Assembly: GCA_012518765.1 (NCBI GenBank)
Contig: JAAYRN010000224.1
Location: 1 to 13,156 of the forward strand
Reading direction: 5' to 3'
From: Bacteroidales bacterium
Lineage (GTDB): Bacteria; Bacteroidota; Bacteroidia; Bacteroidales; WCHB1-69
Length of the DNA: 13,156 nt
The position numbers and the translations under genes were made by a program. The notes below the pieces were generated by a model. That model did not search any database and had not been told where the DNA came from. It worked only from the letters and a program-made list of their open reading frames with translations. Positions 1 through 6,357 of the stretch are shown piece after piece. Within the stretch, counting starts at the first letter, position 1, and each line of letters starts with the position of its first letter.

Positions 1-2769
1 ATCTTTCAAATCATTAATAGCATCGTAAATAATGGAATATATACGAATATCAACTTGTTCTTGTTCTGCTAATTTTTTGGCACTTCCCGAAGGACGTACT
101 TGGAAAGCTATAATAATAGCATCGGATGCAGAGGCTAATAATACATCAGATTCCACCACCTGCCCTACCGATTTATGGATTACATTGATTTGTATTTCGG
201 AAGTTGATAACCGTAATATTGAATCAGCCAAGGCTTCAATAGATCCATCCACGTCTCCTTTAATAATGATGTTCAATTCTTTAAAATCACCTATAGCTAT
301 GCGTCTTCCTATTTCGTCAAGAGTGATGTGTTTTTGTGTTCGTAATCCTTGTTCTCTCAATAGTTGTATGCGTTTGTTTACTATATTTTTAGCATCTCGT
401 TCTTCTCTGTATACCCTGAACGCATCTCCTGCTTGTGGTGCATTATTCAGTCCCAGTATTAATACAGGAACAGAGGGACCTGCTTCTGTAATTAGCTGAT
501 TCCTTCCATTGTACATTGCTCTTATTTTTCCACATGCGGTACCTGCGGCTATGACATCACCGGTATTTAGAGTTCCATTTTGTACCAATATTTTGGCAAC
601 GTATCCGCGTCCTTTGTCCAGCGAGGATTCCACGACAGTACCTGTTGCTATGGTATCTGGATTTGCTTTTAAATCAAGCATTTCAGCTTCAATAAGTACT
701 TTTTCAAGTAGTACATCTATGTTCATTCCTTTTTTAGCCGAAATATCTTGACTTTGTATTTTTCCGCCCCACTCTTCTACCAATAAATTCATATTTGCCA
801 ATCCTGAACGTATTTTTTCAGGGTCGGCTGCTGGTTTATCTATTTTATTGATAGCGAAAATAATAGGAACACCTGCTGCTTGTGCATGATTAATAGCTTC
901 TACTGTTTGCGGCATAATGCTATCATCAGCAGCTATGACTATAATAACTATATCGGTAACCTTAGCACCCCTCGCACGCATGGCTGTAAAAGCCTCGTGA
1001 CCGGGTGTATCTAAAAATGTAATTCGTTTTTTGCTTGGAAGTGTAACTTCGTAAGCTCCTATGTGTTGGGTAATTCCACCGGCTTCATCGGTAATTACAT
1101 TTGTTTTTCTTATATAATCAAGCAAGGAAGTTTTTCCGTGGTCAACGTGTCCCATAACGGTAACAATAGGTGAACGTTCGACCAAATCTTCGGGATTAAC
1201 TTCTTCTATTTCTTCCTCTTCTTCTTCGTCTACACCAACAAATTGTACAGTAAAACCAAATTCTTCGGCTAAGAGTGAAATCGTTTCTGCTCCTAAGCGT
1301 TGGTTGATGGCTACAGCAAGTCCGACACTCATACATGTTGTAATAATTTGAGTAACAGGAATATTCATCATGTTAGCTAATTCGTTTGCTGTAATAAATT
1401 CCGTTACTTTTAAAATATTTTTTTCTTTTTCGGTTTGCTCCAAAGCCATACTCATTTCTTGTTGAATAAGCTCTCTTTTTTCCCTTCTGTATTTGGATGC
1501 TCTTGTTTTGCCCGTAGGTGCCATTCGGGCATACGTTTTTCTGACTTGCTTGTCAATATCTTCTTCGGTAAATACATTTCTCTTATCTCCTTTTGAAGAA
1601 GAGTGTCTATCCTTACGTTTTTTAAATTCATCGTCTAAGCCTGCTAAGTCTGACTCTTTTTTATAGGATGTTTTAATTCGTTTTCTCTTTTCCTTTTTAT
1701 CTTTTCTGTCAATACTACCAGACGAAGAAGCAGTTTTCTTACTTGAATCTGAACTATCTATCTCACTATGCAATTCGTCTACACTCGTTTTTGATTGTTT
1801 TTTGGCAAGTGCTTTTTCTGCTTGCTGTTTTTTTCTTAGCTCTTGTTGTTGTTTTTTTAGTTCAAGTTCTTTTTCTCTTTTTTCTTTTCTTTCTGCTCTT
1901 AGTTCTTCTGCTGTTTTTTTCTTAGGTTTTGTACGCGTATTCATACCTCCTAAATCTATTTTGCCAAGAACTACAGGTTGTTTGGTCTCTATTTTATTAA
2001 GAAAATCTACTTTTTCTACATCTCTTCTGTCCGTTTCTAATGGATTCTCTTCTGCTGAAATTGTTTGTTCTGTTTCTTCTTCTACGGGTTGTTCTTTTTG
2101 CTCATCGACTATTGCAGGTTCTTCTTGAAGTATATCTTGCTCTACCTGAATAGTTTCCGTAATTTTTTCTTCAGATTTTTGTTCTTCTTCTTTTATTTCT
2201 ATTTGTTTTGTTTCTGTTTTTAGTTTCTTTTCTTTCGTTTTAGTTTCTTTTGTTGCTTCTTTTTTTACTTTTTTTGTCTCTTTTTCAACTGTAGATTTGT
2301 CTTCTTTTTTATCTTTCTTTTTGGGTTTGCTTTTTTTCTCTAAATCTATTTTCCCTACTGTTTTTATGTTGGGTTTTTGTATTTCAGCTTTGAAGTCTAT
2401 TTTTTCTTTGGTGTCTTCTTCTTTTGGAGTTTCAGGTTCTACTTTTTCTATGATAGAAGTTTGTTTTATAATAACTTCTGTATCTTCTACTTCCTGATCT
2501 TTGGAGGGTTCTGTGATTTCATCAGAAGAAGAAACTGTTTTTAATCCGCTTCCTATTTCAATTTTTTCGGATTCTTCTTTTACATCTTTATCCGTTTTAT
2601 ACTTTTGATTTATAAGTTCATACAGTTCTAAAGTCAGTTTTGTATTGTCATTATTTTCGATACTGTGTCCCTTTTCCTTCAAAAATTCCACTATAGTAGA
2701 AGTAGCAATGTTAAATTCTTTAGCTGCTTTTCCTAATCTTGGTATTATTTTTTTCTTTTCTCCTGACAT
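1..2769 (-). CDS. infB: Translation initiation factor IF-2, C-terminus cut by the window edge
   Basis: IF-2 is the GTPase that brings initiator fMet-tRNA to the 30S subunit and promotes 50S joining. One uninterrupted frame of 923 codons runs from ATG at 2769 to the left edge; I checked it for in-frame stops and found none. Residues 1-60 form a first IF2_N helical domain (PRLGKAAKEFNIATSTIVEF). About residues 65-440 are a Lys/Glu/Thr-rich linker, long as usual in Bacteroidota. A second IF2_N-like segment follows (EFITANELANMMNI), then a Glu run. The G domain has G1 GHVDHGKT at 540-547, then DTPGH and NKID. Domains II and III follow (KGDVDGSIEAL, HKSVGQVVESDVLLASASDA). By comparison with the family, about 100 residues of domain IV lie outside the window, so full length would be near 1,030. 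It is the last gene seen of rimP-nusA-infB, 50 bases after nusA. Confidence 0.98.
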   Translation of the reverse strand, partial: MSGEKKKIIPRLGKAAKEFNIATSTIVEFLKEKGHSIENNDNTKLTLELYELINQKYKTDKDVKEESEKIEIGSGLKTVSSSDEITEPSKDQEVEDTEVIIKQTSIIEKVEPETPKEEDTKEKIDFKAEIQKPNIKTVGKIDLEKKSKPKKKDKKEDKSTVEKETKKVKKEATKETKTKEKKLKTETKQIEIKEEEQKSEEKITETIQVEQDILQEEPAIVDEQKEQPVEEETEQTISAEENPLETDRRDVEKVDFLNKIETKQPVVLGKIDLGGMNTRTKPKKKTAEELRAERKEKREKELELKKQQQELRKKQQAEKALAKKQSKTSVDELHSEIDSSDSSKKTASSSGSIDRKDKKEKRKRIKTSYKKESDLAGLDDEFKKRKDRHSSSKGDKRNVFTEEDIDKQVRKTYARMAPTGKTRASKYRREKRELIQQEMSMALEQTEKEKNILKVTEFITANELANMMNIPVTQIITTCMSVGLAVAINQRLGAETISLLAEEFGFTVQFVGVDEEEEEEIEEVNPEDLVERSPIVTVMGHVDHGKTSLLDYIRKTNVITDEAGGITQHIGAYEVTLPSKKRITFLDTPGHEAFTAMRARGAKVTDIVIIVIAADDSIMPQTVEAINHAQAAGVPIIFAINKIDKPAADPEKIRSGLANMNLLVEEWGGKIQSQDISAKKGMNIDVLLEKVLIEAEMLDLKANPDTIATGTVVESSLDKGRGYVAKILVQNGTLNTGDVIAAGTACGKIRAMYNGRNQLITEAGPSVPVLILGLNNAPQAGDAFRVYREERDAKNIVNKRIQLLREQGLRTQKHITLDEIGRRIAIGDFKELNIIIKGDVDGSIEALADSILRLSTSEIQINVIHKSVGQVVESDVLLASASDAIIIAFQVRPSGSAKKLAEQEQVDIRIYSIIYDAINDLKD

Positions 2770-2819
2770 ATAATATTTTTTTAATATTCTGTGATGTTAA
2801 AAACTCCAATAAAATGTTA

Positions 2820-4058
2820 TTACTCGAATTCAGCTCTGATAATACGAAGCACTTCGTCTACTGTTTCTTCTTCTAAATCAGTACGTTCTATCAATTCTTC
2901 TCTATTTATATCCAATACATTTTTAGCTGTATAGCACCCAATGTTTTTAAAGGTGTCGAGTATCCATTGGTCTATTTCATCTGCAAATTCCTGAAGTTCA
3001 ACATCTTCCTCGTCTATAACATCGTTACGGAAAATATCTATTTCATATCCGGTTAGTTTACTTGCTAATTTAATATTACTGCCGCCTTTTCCTATAGCCA
3101 ATGAAATTTGATCAGGTTTCATAAATACGTGAGCACTTTTGGTTTCTTCATTTAGCTCAAGACTTGTTATTTTAGCAGGGCTTAGTGATCTGGATATGTA
3201 CAAACTATTGTTTGAGGTATAGTTTATAACATCTATATTTTCGTTTCTCAATTCTCTTACAATTCCGTGTATACGAACGCCTTTCATTCCTACGCAAGCA
3301 CCTACTGGGTCTATACGATCATCGTATGTTTCTACAGCAATTTTAGCTCTTTCACCCGGAACACGTACTATGTTTTTTATGATAATAAGTCCATCGTAAA
3401 TCTCAGGTATTTCTTCTTCCATAAGTCGTTCGAGAAAAACAGGAGAAGTACGAGAAGCTACTATGTATGAAGCGTTTACTCTTGGTTCTACTTTAATGAC
3501 AACGGCTCGTATAGGGTCTCCTTTTTTATAAAAGTCTCCCGGTATTTGTTCTGTCTTAGGTAGCACGATTTCTATACCTTCTTCGTCGAAAAAGATAATT
3601 TCCTTTTTAAATGCCTGATTCACTGTACCTGCTACAATTTCTCCTACACGATCTTTGTATTTTTGATATACAACATCGCTTTCGTATTCCATGAGTTTTG
3701 TTACCAAGTTTTGACGCAAAGACAGTATTTCTCTTCTTCCAAAGTCTTGTAGTTTAATCTTTTCACACAATTCTTCTCCAACTTCAAAATCAGGTTCTAT
3801 TTTAATGGCGTTAGAGAGTTCTATTTGAGTGGTGTCGTCTGTTAATTCTCCGTCTTCTACTATTTCCAACCAACGTTGAAATTCAACGTCTCCTTTGTCT
3901 ACATTTACAATAACATTAACATTTGCTTCTTGACCGTATTTTTTCAACAACATGTGCTTAAATATATCGGTCAATATAAACATAAATGTTTCTCTATCTA
4001 TATTTTTTAGATCTTTAAATTCTGAAAACGATTCTATTAAATTTAAATCCTCTTTCAT
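2820..4058 (-). CDS. nusA: Transcription termination/antitermination factor NusA
   Basis: NusA binds RNA polymerase and nascent RNA and modulates pausing, termination and antitermination. The 412 residues show the N-terminal polymerase-binding domain (about 1-125) and an S1 domain (about 132-200). Next comes the signature SRTSPVFLERLMEEEIPEI (202-220) leading into KH1, with its GMKG loop at 257-260. KH2 has a canonical GKGG loop at 323-326, followed by a helix-hairpin-helix-like C-terminal tail (about 355-412). The length fits Bacteroidota NusA, which lacks the long acidic repeats of E. coli NusA. It begins 9 bases after rimP and is followed 50 bases later by infB, so it is almost certainly co-transcribed with both. 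In E. coli NusA autoregulates this operon; whether that happens here cannot be read from the sequence. Confidence 0.98.
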   Translation of the reverse strand: MKEDLNLIESFSEFKDLKNIDRETFMFILTDIFKHMLLKKYGQEANVNVIVNVDKGDVEFQRWLEIVEDGELTDDTTQIELSNAIKIEPDFEVGEELCEKIKLQDFGRREILSLRQNLVTKLMEYESDVVYQKYKDRVGEIVAGTVNQAFKKEIIFFDEEGIEIVLPKTEQIPGDFYKKGDPIRAVVIKVEPRVNASYIVASRTSPVFLERLMEEEIPEIYDGLIIIKNIVRVPGERAKIAVETYDDRIDPVGACVGMKGVRIHGIVRELRNENIDVINYTSNNSLYISRSLSPAKITSLELNEETKSAHVFMKPDQISLAIGKGGSNIKLASKLTGYEIDIFRNDVIDEEDVELQEFADEIDQWILDTFKNIGCYTAKNVLDINREELIERTDLEEETVDEVLRIIRAEFE

Positions 4059-4067
4059 TTTTTATTT

Positions 4068-4523
4068 TTATTTTTTATTAAATACTGCTTCAACTTTTGC
4101 TTCTTTTATATCTTTCATCACAATTTCTCGATTAATCGAGGGTTGTTTTTTTGTGCCTTTTATTTCTAAAACAAGTTTTTCTTCGGTAGCTTCTATAAGT
4201 TTACCTGTACACTTGGTGTTGTCTTCAAATTTCACACTCAATGTTTTTCCTATGGCGTTTTTATATTGACGAAATAAAACTAAGGGTCTTCCAATTCCGA
4301 ACGATGATACATTTAATTCAAAATCAATTCTATTTTTATCTAAATATTTTTCTACATATCGGCTTATATTTACACATTGTTCTATAGTAACACCTTGGTC
4401 TCCATCTATAAACACAAAAATTGTATTATCTCTTTTTACTTTTATATCCGTAATAAAAAGATTAGTATCAACAATAGCTTCTTCGACAAAGTTGGTTATC
4501 AATTCTTTATTTATTATGCTCAT
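4068..4523 (-). CDS. rimP: Ribosome maturation factor RimP
   Basis: RimP helps assemble the 30S subunit, acting early in maturation. The 151-residue protein has the two-domain RimP layout. The N-terminal alpha/beta domain includes IFVFIDGDQGVTIEQCVNIS (about 35-54), matching the family's D-x-(D/E)-x-G-V-x-(I/L)-x-(D/E)-C pattern. The C-terminal SH3-like part includes NAIGKTLSVKFEDNTKCTGK (about 89-108). The usual SSPG-x-(D/S)-RPL turn reads SSFGIGRPL, with Phe in place of Pro; the equivalent turn also varies in other Bacteroidota. The gene is first in rimP-nusA-infB, which supports the call beyond sequence likeness. No Shine-Dalgarno sequence precedes the ATG. An intrinsic terminator for the upstream tRNA ends about 15 bases before the start codon. 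Confidence 0.95.
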   Translation of the reverse strand: MSIINKELITNFVEEAIVDTNLFITDIKVKRDNTIFVFIDGDQGVTIEQCVNISRYVEKYLDKNRIDFELNVSSFGIGRPLVLFRQYKNAIGKTLSVKFEDNTKCTGKLIEATEEKLVLEIKGTKKQPSINREIVMKDIKEAKVEAVFNKK

Positions 4524-4537
4524 AGTGTTATATTACT

Positions 4538-4566
4538 AAAAAAGGAGAAAACTTAGTTTCTCCTTT
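4538..4566 (-). terminator. Intrinsic terminator after tRNA-Gln, in the rimP leader
   Basis: A perfect 10-bp inverted repeat (AAAGGAGAAA / TTTCTCCTTT) encloses a 6-base loop. On the minus strand a six-T run follows, overlapping the stem base. It lies 44 bases after the 3' end of tRNA-Gln and 15 bases before the rimP start. It would end tRNA transcripts and force rimP to rely on its own promoter or on read-through. The arms hold only three G:C pairs, so strength may be moderate. Confidence 0.75.
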
Positions 4567-4567
4567 A

Positions 4568-4575
4568 CAAATATC
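4568..4575 (-). promoter_or_regulatory. Possible weak -7 box for rimP-nusA-infB
   Basis: On the minus strand this reads GATATTTG, one mismatch (first base) from the Bacteroidota -7 consensus TAnnTTTG. No TTG lies at the right distance upstream. A start about 7 bases downstream would fall inside the 5' arm of the terminator hairpin. A transcript starting here would therefore not form the full hairpin. Tentative. Confidence 0.25.
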
Positions 4576-4609
4576 TATTAAAAAAACAGTTACCATAAGG
4601 TAAACCTTG

Positions 4610-4680
4610 TTGACCAACCAGGACTCGAACCTAGACAGGCAGAACCAAAATCTGCAGTGCTACCATTACACCATTGGTCA
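4610..4680 (-). tRNA. tRNA-Gln (anticodon UUG)
   Basis: Read on the minus strand, a 7-bp acceptor stem (TGACCAA with TTGGTCA) is followed by discriminator A at 4610. The anticodon stem GCAGA/TCTGC encloses loop TTTTGGT, giving anticodon TTG, which reads CAA and, by wobble, CAG. The T arm contains GGTTCGAGTCC. The 3' CCA is not encoded: the following bases are CAA, so it must be added enzymatically. Length is 71 bases. It has its own promoter 17 bases upstream and a terminator downstream. It leads the rimP-nusA-infB genes, much as metY leads that operon in E. coli. Confidence 0.96.
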
Positions 4681-4696
4681 CTTTTAAAAAGCTATG

Positions 4697-4727
4697 CAAA
4701 AGTAAAAAAAAAAACATTTAATACCAA
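4697..4727 (-). promoter_or_regulatory. Promoter of tRNA-Gln
   Basis: On the minus strand TTG (4727-4725) is followed after 20 bases by TACTTTTG (4704-4697), a full match to the Bacteroidota -33/-7 pattern (TTG, then TAnnTTTG). The -7 box ends 17 bases before the first base of the mature tRNA, leaving a short 5' leader of about 10 bases. A run of 11 A/T bases fills most of the spacer. Confidence 0.75.
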
Positions 4728-4898
4728 CTTTAGATTGAAAATAAGTAAAAAGACATTTAAGCATCTGATTTTCTTGCAAATAAACGTCTAAAAAAAGTTC
4801 ATTTTTTCAATTTACGCCTCTGTAATATGGATGTATGCTTGTTTTTTTGGAATTAAACGGGATGTTTCTACCTTATCTTGCACTTATATTTCCAGTTT

Positions 4899-5162
4899 TT
4901 AAGGTACGGGGTCGTGTCCACTTTTCCCCCAAGGATGACAGGATAATATACGTTTTAAAGTCAACCATCCTCCTTTGAATGGTCCGTGTTTTTTTATGGC
5001 TTGTAGTCCATAAGCTGAGCATGTGGGTGTAAATCGGCAAGAGGGAGGGAAAAAGGGTGATACAATTAATTGATACAATTTTATAATGAGAGTAAAAATC
5101 GCAATCAGTATTTTTTTCAATATCTCATACGTAAACTGAAGTGTTTTTTTTATATTTTTCAT
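4899..5162 (-). CDS. yidD: Membrane protein insertion efficiency factor YidD
   Basis: YidD is a small membrane-associated protein that assists YidC-dependent insertion of inner-membrane proteins. The 87 residues match the family closely. There is an N-terminal hydrophobic/amphipathic helix (about 13-32, ILKKILIAIFTLIIKLYQLI), then SPFFPPSCRFTPTCSAYGLQA (35-55) with its conserved Cys pair. The core continues through KHGPFKGGWLTLKRILSCHPW and ends in the typical G-x-DPVP. Its ATG overlaps the stop of the upstream acyltransferase gene by 4 bases (ATGA), suggesting translational coupling. In many bacteria yidD sits beside rnpA and yidC; here its partner is a lipid-acyltransferase gene. No convincing GC-rich terminator is visible downstream. 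Confidence 0.96.
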   Translation of the reverse strand: MKNIKKTLQFTYEILKKILIAIFTLIIKLYQLIVSPFFPPSCRFTPTCSAYGLQAIKKHGPFKGGWLTLKRILSCHPWGKSGHDPVP

Positions 5163-5710
5163 AGGTTAAATCTTTCGGGATGTTTTCCTTGCATGCCTCT
5201 ATAAAAATCTTGAATTATTTTGAGGTCTTTTTCATAATTTCCACTTGGATATACACAGGGACCTATCCCTCCTTTTTTTGTTTTCCAATCTAAATATCCC
5301 AAAGCCATAGGTACCTGAGCATATTCTGCAATAAAATAAAATCCTCTTTTCCAGGATTTAACAAGTTTTCTGGTTCCTTCTGGGGCTACCAATATTGCCA
5401 TTTTATCCGATTTTTTAATAATATTTCCTACATCTACAGGAAGCATGCGTATGCGGTTTTTATCTACAGGTATTCCTCCCCATTTCAGCAGAAGTCTTTT
5501 GACTGGAAATTTAAAAAAACCTTTTTTTATCATAAACTTAATATTAACTCCCATTGCCACAAAAACCATTTTGCCTATGATAAAATCCCACACACTGGTA
5601 TGAGGGGCAAAAACAACCACACTTCGGTGTGCTTCAGGAGGTACAGTATAATCAATATGAAAACCTGCTTTACGTAAAACAAATTTTATCAATCGAACTT
5701 TAAGTTTCAT
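5159..5710 (-). CDS. PlsC-like 1-acylglycerol-3-phosphate/lysophospholipid acyltransferase
   Basis: This is a short (183-residue) PlsC-superfamily acyltransferase that probably moves an acyl chain onto a lysophospholipid or lysophosphatidate at the inner membrane. The catalytic HX4D motif is H37-TSVW-D42. GGIPVDK (78-84) fits the second conserved block, where an Arg often stands. EGTR (111-114) is the glycerol-phosphate-binding motif. There is no clear N-terminal transmembrane helix, only a short basic/hydrophobic stretch (KLKVRLIKFVLRK). The exact acceptor cannot be read from sequence; ornithine-lipid acyltransferases and PlsC share these motifs. It is first in a two-gene unit with yidD and diverges from the SPOR-domain gene across 191 bases. 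The ATG at 5710 lies 35 bases below a -7 box. Confidence 0.88.
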   Translation of the reverse strand: MKLKVRLIKFVLRKAGFHIDYTVPPEAHRSVVVFAPHTSVWDFIIGKMVFVAMGVNIKFMIKKGFFKFPVKRLLLKWGGIPVDKNRIRMLPVDVGNIIKKSDKMAILVAPEGTRKLVKSWKRGFYFIAEYAQVPMALGYLDWKTKKGGIGPCVYPSGNYEKDLKIIQDFYRGMQGKHPERFNL

Positions 5711-5745
5711 TGCACATTCAGATTCTATACGGTATTTATCGGATG

Positions 5746-5753
5746 CAAAAATA
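5746..5753 (-). promoter_or_regulatory. -7 box for the acyltransferase-yidD unit
   Basis: On the minus strand this reads TATTTTTG followed by CA, an exact TAnnTTTG match and the same extended TTTTGCA seen at the tRNA and rsmG promoters. No TTG lies at the -33 distance. That region instead holds one arm of an 8-bp inverted repeat (5759-5792). Confidence 0.5.
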
Positions 5754-5758
5754 ATATA

Positions 5759-5792
5759 AAATACGATAAAAAACCTAATAAGTTTCGTATTT
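5759..5792. repeat. 8-bp inverted repeat in the divergent intergenic region
   Basis: AAATACGA at 5759-5766 is repeated inverted as TCGTATTT at 5785-5792, with 18 bases between. It sits directly upstream of the acyltransferase -7 box, where a regulator could act. It could also be chance in such AT-rich DNA, although each arm includes a CG pair. Confidence 0.4.
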
Positions 5793-5835
5793 ATTCAACT
5801 ATTTAATTTATTGATTACATAAAAATCAATTTTCG

Positions 5836-5868
5836 TTGTAAAACATAAGGTTTTTTTTTGTAATTTAG
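5836..5868 (+). promoter_or_regulatory. Possible promoter of the SPOR-protein/lipoprotein unit
   Basis: TTG at 5836-5838 is followed after 22 bases by TAATTTAG (then CA), one mismatch from TAnnTTTG. The spacing is slightly longer than the usual 19-21. It ends 33 bases before the ATG at 5902. No better candidate is visible in this gap. Confidence 0.4.
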
Positions 5869-5901
5869 CAGACTTAAAATTCACAACAAAAAAACGCTTT
5901 A

Positions 5902-6324
5902 ATGGATATTTTGCGATTAGGTATATTTATTTTGATTACAGTGATTTATGGAAGTTTTTCCGCAAAATCACAGGTTGAGATTATCGCCAGTCCAGAGATA
6001 AATAAACTGTTAGAACAGCACATTTCTTCCAACAAAGCCTTAGAAGGAAAACAAAAAGGATATAGGGTGCAAATATTTTTTGACTCCGGTAATAATTCCA
6101 GACAACAGGCCATAGGCGTCCGCAACGAGTTTGCTTCTCGCTACCCAAGAATCAAAACTTACATTACATTCAAAGAACCCAACTTTAGGGTTCGCGTAGG
6201 TGATTTCAGAACTCGGTCTAATGCTCGTGGTTTTCAGCAACATATAGCAGAAACCTATCCTCAAAGTTTTGTTGTGAAAGATGATATTAGTTATCCGAAA
6301 TATACTTATGAACGAAAAAAATAA
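5902..6324 (+). CDS. Secreted SPOR-domain protein
   Basis: The 140-residue protein begins with a hydrophobic signal sequence (about 1-23, ILRLGIFILITVIYGSFSAK), so it is probably exported to the periplasm; it has no lipobox Cys. After a short helical linker, residues about 54-128 form a single SPOR domain. The strand-helix-strand-helix pattern is visible from YRVQIFFDSGN through FRVRVGDFRTRSNARGF to the final strand SFVVKDD. SPOR domains bind peptidoglycan glycan strands stripped of stem peptides, often at division sites. Small single-SPOR secreted proteins are common in Bacteroidota. The next gene, an OmpA-like lipoprotein, starts 33 bases later on the same strand, so the two are probably co-transcribed and may both act at the cell wall. 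Confidence 0.87.
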   Translation: MDILRLGIFILITVIYGSFSAKSQVEIIASPEINKLLEQHISSNKALEGKQKGYRVQIFFDSGNNSRQQAIGVRNEFASRYPRIKTYITFKEPNFRVRVGDFRTRSNARGFQQHIAETYPQSFVVKDDISYPKYTYERKK

Positions 6325-6357
6325 AATTAATAATCAATTTAAACACATATTTTTAGT

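Noticed and set aside
32..751. Plus-strand open frames opposite the IF-2 GTPase domain
   Set aside because: The minus strand encodes an unmistakable IF-2 through this stretch with no interruption; the plus-strand frames are mirror images without any recognisable domain.
1743..2497. Plus-strand frames rich in Phe, Leu and Ser that look like membrane proteins
   Set aside because: They are the complement of the Lys/Glu-rich IF-2 linker: AAA and GAA codons read backwards give TTT and TTC. The hydrophobicity is an artefact.
4585..4610. Small hairpin (AAGG TAAA CCTT) just after the tRNA as the terminator
   Set aside because: The stem is four pairs and no T-run follows on the minus strand. The 10-bp hairpin at 4541-4566 is far better.
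4783..4815. A-run and T-run pairing downstream of yidD as its terminator
   Set aside because: The only pairing is A with T and there is no GC stem, so it would not be a convincing intrinsic terminator. I list no terminator for yidD.
5810..5830. 7-bp inverted repeat ATTGATT / AATCAAT upstream of the SPOR gene
   Set aside because: It has one G:C pair per arm in very AT-rich DNA, no T-run in the right place, and no relation to a promoter box; chance is the best explanation.
6340..6357. A TATTTTTA box directly before the lipoprotein ATG as a separate promoter
   Set aside because: It lacks the final G of TAnnTTTG and ends only about five bases before the start codon. Read-through from the SPOR gene 33 bases upstream is simpler.
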